DNA from: Mucilaginibacter sp. KACC 22773 | Lineage (GTDB): Bacteria > Bacteroidota > Bacteroidia > Sphingobacteriales > Sphingobacteriaceae | Assembly: GCF_028736215.1 (NCBI RefSeq) | Contig: NZ_CP117883.1 | Coordinates: forward strand, 1,116,001-1,180,000 | Direction: 5' to 3' | Length of the DNA stretch: 64,000 bases | Shown here: positions 61,026 through 64,000 of the stretch, piece by piece | Numbering within the stretch: the stretch's first letter is position 1 | How the letters are laid out: every line of letters starts with the position of its first letter | Notes under the pieces: generated by a model | Databases searched by the model: none | What the model was told of the DNA's origin: nothing | The model's input: the letters and a program-made list of their open reading frames with translations, nothing else | Program-made: the position numbers and the translations under genes

Positions 61026-61979
61026 TTAACCTAACGCACTCCCCTGCACCACACCCCGGCTCAAAATTCTTTGATCAATATAATACTGGATCTCCGATTT
61101 TTTTAAGCCCCAGTTTGGAGCTATCAGCAGTTCGCGGTCGCTTAAGCCAAACAGGCGCTGGATTACGATATCAGGACGAACTCGGGGGAGAAGCTCGCAT
61201 AAAAAGTCGGCGTATTCATCGATACCGAAAAGTTTAAATGGCTCACGTTTGTATTTTACGCCCATTACCGATCCTTCTACAATATGCAGATGGTGGAATT
61301 TTACAAATTTTATCTGCGGGAAACGGTTTATCTCATCGGCATATTTAAGCATCATTTCGTGGGTTTCCCATGGGAAACCAAAAATGGTATGCACACAAAT
61401 ATCCAGTTTGCTGTTCTCAACCAGTTTAAGGGCTTTTACCAATTCCTCGTGACTGCAGCCACGGTTTATCTGGCCCAGGGTTTCGTTATATATCGATTCC
61501 ATACCCATTTCCAGGTCTACGTCAAACCTGTCGGTATAACTTTCAAGCAGGGCAATTTTTTCGGCATCAATACAGTCGGGACGGGTGCCAACGCTCAAAC
61601 CAACAATGTCTTCGGTACCGTAGCTCAGCGCCTCGTCGTACATCATTTTTAAATAATGCGCGGGAGCATAAGTATTAGTGTTAGGCTGAAAGTAGATGAT
61701 GAATTTATCGGCCTTGTTGCCTTTGCGGGCGCGCTCCATGCCTTCTATAACCTGTTGGCGTACGGTTGGGGCATTACGGCTTACAGATGGCGTAAACGAA
61801 TCGACATTGCAATAGGTGCAGCCGCCATAGCCTTTGCTGCCGTCGCGATTGGGGCAGGTAAAGCCGCCATCAACAATAACTTTAAATACCCGGTGACCTT
61901 TGTATTTTTCCTTAAGCCAGGGGCCATAATTGTTATAACCCTTTTCCCAAACCGCTGTTTTCTCTCCTGTTAATTGCAT
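61026..61979 (-). CDS. TIGR01212-type radical SAM protein (YhcC-like)
   Basis: The 317-residue cytoplasmic protein has the radical SAM cluster motif spaced as in TIGR01212/YhcC: C42 (FTCPNRDG), C54 and C57 (GGCTYC). IYFQPNTNTYAP near 94, VGLSVGTRPDCI near 130, DVDLEMGMES near 154 and VHTIFGFPWETHEMM near 197 are the usual downstream blocks. The reaction is not proven; it may be a tRNA- or metabolite-modifying methyltransferase-like reaction (family view). It is a single-gene unit. Confidence 0.92.
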   Translation of the reverse strand: MQLTGEKTAVWEKGYNNYGPWLKEKYKGHRVFKVIVDGGFTCPNRDGSKGYGGCTYCNVDSFTPSVSRNAPTVRQQVIEGMERARKGNKADKFIIYFQPNTNTYAPAHYLKMMYDEALSYGTEDIVGLSVGTRPDCIDAEKIALLESYTDRFDVDLEMGMESIYNETLGQINRGCSHEELVKALKLVENSKLDICVHTIFGFPWETHEMMLKYADEINRFPQIKFVKFHHLHIVEGSVMGVKYKREPFKLFGIDEYADFLCELLPRVRPDIVIQRLFGLSDRELLIAPNWGLKKSEIQYYIDQRILSRGVVQGSALG

Positions 61980-62475
61980 TGTGCCGCAAAGATAATGAAT
62001 TTGTTGCAGGTGTGCTTTTTAGGGTTGATTAGCCCGGAAGTAATCCTTTTGGATAGCTTGGATGAAATAGCTGCCAGCTCTGCTGAAAAACATTTTTTTG
62101 TGTGGGGATGTTTAAAGTAAAGTATTTGCGATGTTTGGACAAAAAAGATTATTTATTTTGATACACACATTGTGCTATTTCGATGGCGTGGTCTCCTGCA
62201 CCTGGCGGGCAGAAAATATTGTTGAAATTATTTATAGGTGATTAAATATACAGCCGGGACTGGTAAAGCAGCCGTATTGAAATTTTTGATTTTGTACCTT
62301 TACAAAATTAAAAAGAAGTTACACATAAATAAACAAATGGGCAATGCTTATTTTGAAAGGCCATCCCGAACATCAAAATAACCAATAATATTGCATTAAT
62401 AAGGATACAAGCTATAATTACTTATATTATACAAAATATAAAACTTTAACCGACAAATAATCATTTCCATACACG
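61980..62475. other. Non-coding gap before the dTDP-rhamnose cluster
   Basis: This 496-base AT-rich gap separates the divergent radical SAM and rfbC genes. A possible promoter, TTG at 62277-62279 with TACCTTTA at 62296-62303 (spacing 16), would leave a leader of about 165 bases for rfbC. I see no recognised riboswitch, JUMPStart element or convincing ORF in it. Confidence 0.5.
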
Positions 62476-63030
62476 ATGCTAATCACACCCACTCCGCTCG
62501 AAGGATGCATAATTATAACCCCCAGGATTTTTAATGATGCCCGGGGATACTTTTTTGAATCCTATAACACGCAAAACTTTAACAATGCAGTAGGTTACGA
62601 GGTGAATTTTGTTCAGGATAATCAATCGTATTCAACAAAAGGCGTATTCAGGGGGTTGCATCTGCAAAAAGGCGAATATGCGCAAGCAAAGCTGGTGAGG
62701 GTAACTAAAGGTGAGGTGTTGGATGTAGCTGTCGATTTGCGCACAGGCTCGCCCACTTATGCCCAGCACTTCTCGGTAAGGCTATCTGAAGAAAATAACC
62801 AGCAGCTTTTTATTCCCCGTGGCTTTGCACATGGCTTCATCGTATTGAGCGATATTGCGGTTTTTCAATACAAATGCGATAATTATTACCATAAAGCGGC
62901 CGAAGGCGGGTTACATTATGCTGATCCGGAGTTGAATATTGATTGGGGTATGCCGGCAAGCGAATTGTTAGTATCTGAAAAGGACCTTGAACTGCCATTT
63001 TTAAAAGATGCAGGTGAGCTGGGTTTTTAA
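62476..63030 (+). CDS. rfbC: dTDP-4-dehydrorhamnose 3,5-epimerase
   Basis: RfbC converts dTDP-4-keto-6-deoxyglucose to dTDP-4-keto-L-rhamnose. The 184-residue cupin-fold protein is normal length. H62 in RGLHLQKG is the catalytic base, K72 follows in AQAKLVRV, and LFIPRGFAHGFIVLSD and FQYKCDNYYHKAAEGG carry the other substrate contacts. It is followed by rfbD (42 bases) and rfbA, making a probable operon for nucleotide-activated rhamnose. Confidence 0.96.
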   Translation: MLITPTPLEGCIIITPRIFNDARGYFFESYNTQNFNNAVGYEVNFVQDNQSYSTKGVFRGLHLQKGEYAQAKLVRVTKGEVLDVAVDLRTGSPTYAQHFSVRLSEENNQQLFIPRGFAHGFIVLSDIAVFQYKCDNYYHKAAEGGLHYADPELNIDWGMPASELLVSEKDLELPFLKDAGELGF

Positions 63031-63072
63031 TAATTACATTTATCGCCAGTACTTAAATTATAAAATTTCGAT

Positions 63073-63936
63073 ATGCAAAATATAGTAGTATTCGGTGCTT
63101 CTGGCCAGTTGGGGCAGTGTTTGAAAAAGGTAGCCGCCGTTAAAGGTATCACTTTCATGTTTTTTCCTCCCGAATCTGAAGCCAATATCCTGGACGCAGG
63201 GTTACTAAATAAGGTATTTGAACAATATAAACCTGCTTATGTTATTAATTGCGCAGCTTACACCGCTGTGGATAAAGCAGAAGACGATATTGACCTTGCC
63301 CGCAAAATAAACAAGACCGGTGCCGAAAACCTGGCAATTCAGTGTAAGGTACACGATGCGGTATTGGTACAAATCTCAACCGATTTTGTTTTCAGGGGGG
63401 ACGTACCCAGCCCACTTGCAGAAGATGATATTGCCGAACCAATAAGCATTTATGGCCTTACAAAATTAGAAGGCGAGCAGGAGGTTGCCACAATTTTGCC
63501 GGCGCATTACATTATCCGTACCAGCTGGTTGTATTCTGAATTTGCCAATAATTTTGTTAAAACTATGCTTAAGCTTGGTGCCGAAAGGGACGAGTTGAAG
63601 ATCATTGTCGACCAGGTGGGTACCCCCACATACGCTATTGACCTGGCGGGCGCTATATTGGATATCATTGCTTCGGGACAAGGCAACTACGGTACCTATC
63701 ATTACAGCAATGAAGGCGTTACCTCGTGGTACGATTTTGCGAAAGGCATATTTGATATATCAAATACCCAGGTGAAAGTTTATCCCATACGTACAAGCGA
63801 ATATCCTACAAGGGCAACAAGGCCCGCTTTTTCTGTAATGGATAAATCAAAGATTAAGAAAACATTTGGCATTAGTATCCCGTACTGGCGTGACAGTCTT
63901 AAAGTTTGTATTGAAGCGCTTGAATCTGGACAATAA
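63073..63936 (+). CDS. rfbD: dTDP-4-dehydrorhamnose reductase
   Basis: RfbD reduces dTDP-4-keto-L-rhamnose to dTDP-L-rhamnose with NADPH. The 287-residue SDR protein has the cofactor motif VFGASGQLGQ near 5-14, NCAAYTAVDKAEDD near 59, the catalytic YGLTKLEGE (Y and K of YxxxK) near 128 and RTSWLYSEF near 148. The C-terminal YPTRATRPAFSVMD block is typical. It lies between rfbC and rfbA in the same direction. Confidence 0.96.
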   Translation: MQNIVVFGASGQLGQCLKKVAAVKGITFMFFPPESEANILDAGLLNKVFEQYKPAYVINCAAYTAVDKAEDDIDLARKINKTGAENLAIQCKVHDAVLVQISTDFVFRGDVPSPLAEDDIAEPISIYGLTKLEGEQEVATILPAHYIIRTSWLYSEFANNFVKTMLKLGAERDELKIIVDQVGTPTYAIDLAGAILDIIASGQGNYGTYHYSNEGVTSWYDFAKGIFDISNTQVKVYPIRTSEYPTRATRPAFSVMDKSKIKKTFGISIPYWRDSLKVCIEALESGQ

Positions 63937-63954
63937 AATCTAAACAACCCTCAT

Positions 63955-64000
63955 ATGAAAGGAATTATCCTGGCAGGCGGCTCCGGAACCCGTCTTTACC
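63955..64000 (+). CDS. rfbA: Glucose-1-phosphate thymidylyltransferase, 3' truncated
   Basis: Only the first 15 codons fall in the window: MKGIILAGGSGTRLY. This matches the start of RfbA/RmlA, with the GGSGTRLY nucleotide-binding loop. The gene starts 18 bases after the rfbD stop and completes the usual set rfbC-rfbD-rfbA. The rest of the gene, and perhaps rfbB, lies beyond the window end. Confidence 0.85.
   Translation, partial: MKGIILAGGSGTRLY

Noticed and set aside
1..64000. tRNA, rRNA, CRISPR array, prophage or intact insertion sequence
   Set aside because: No cloverleaf-like GGTTCGA-type T-loop, no regularly spaced identical repeats with unique spacers, and no transposase, integrase or phage structural gene was recognised anywhere.

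Overview
The window looks like a chromosomal segment of a Bacteroidota bacterium, most likely a sphingobacterium close to Mucilaginibacter or Pedobacter (inference from gene content). The signs are the long Bacteroidota type of IspG, a GLPGLI protein paired with a TonB-receptor-like barrel, GH76 and WbsX-type carbohydrate enzymes, a propeller-containing hybrid sensor kinase, LytS/LytTR pairs, TAnnTTTG promoters and almost no Shine-Dalgarno sequences. I see no rRNA, tRNA, CRISPR array, prophage or intact insertion sequence.

Layout. 1-713: 3' end of a GH76 mannanase-like gene. 714-1670: repeat-rich non-coding DNA. 1671-4474: argH with a small HAD protein, a YwbE-family protein and a DUF1345 membrane protein. 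4471-9312 (minus): DUF72 protein, Tat-lipoprotein amidase, PEBP-like protein, AraC regulator and a secreted protein. 9590-14551: lipoprotein, PhnP-like hydrolase pair, YdjC deacetylase, CAP protein and WbsX-like protein. 14787-19761: glycerol regulon glpD-glpK-glpF (minus) with a divergent DeoR-type regulator and operator-like boxes between them. 20006-24999: GLPGLI/outer-membrane pair, a Cys/His-rich membrane protein and an NTF2-like protein. 25085-33245: exopolysaccharide locus with an orphan histidine kinase, BcsB-like protein, GT2 synthase carrying a GspE/MshEN-like N-terminus and a polytopic membrane protein, facing a divergent GH5 glucanase. 33308-41468: acyl-ACP desaturase, MscS channel, aldo/keto reductase, coupled DUF4846/M23 pair, pentapeptide and RDD proteins. 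41609-48466: ispG, AraC, a possible short transcript, LytS/LytTR pair, TonB-like and monooxygenase-like proteins. 48624-54771: 1438-residue hybrid kinase and PoxB. 55157-59957 (minus): acyltransferase, two paralogous AXE1 esterases and an outer-membrane protein between them. 60122-64000: secreted protein, radical SAM protein, and the start of a dTDP-rhamnose cluster (rfbC, rfbD, partial rfbA).

The most unusual feature is a set of non-coding repeats built from short stuttering words of 7-9 bp, usually arranged as a left arm and a reverse-complement right arm. The word differs between families, but the architecture is the same. At least ten copies occur. Two form the terminal codons of glpD and glpK, and two blocks lie in frame inside ispG. 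Classical palindromic repeats (10107-10185, 36478-36642) and a 369-bp element with 35-bp inverted ends (54785-55153) are also present. Function calls rest on reading motifs and recalled family knowledge only; no database search was run.
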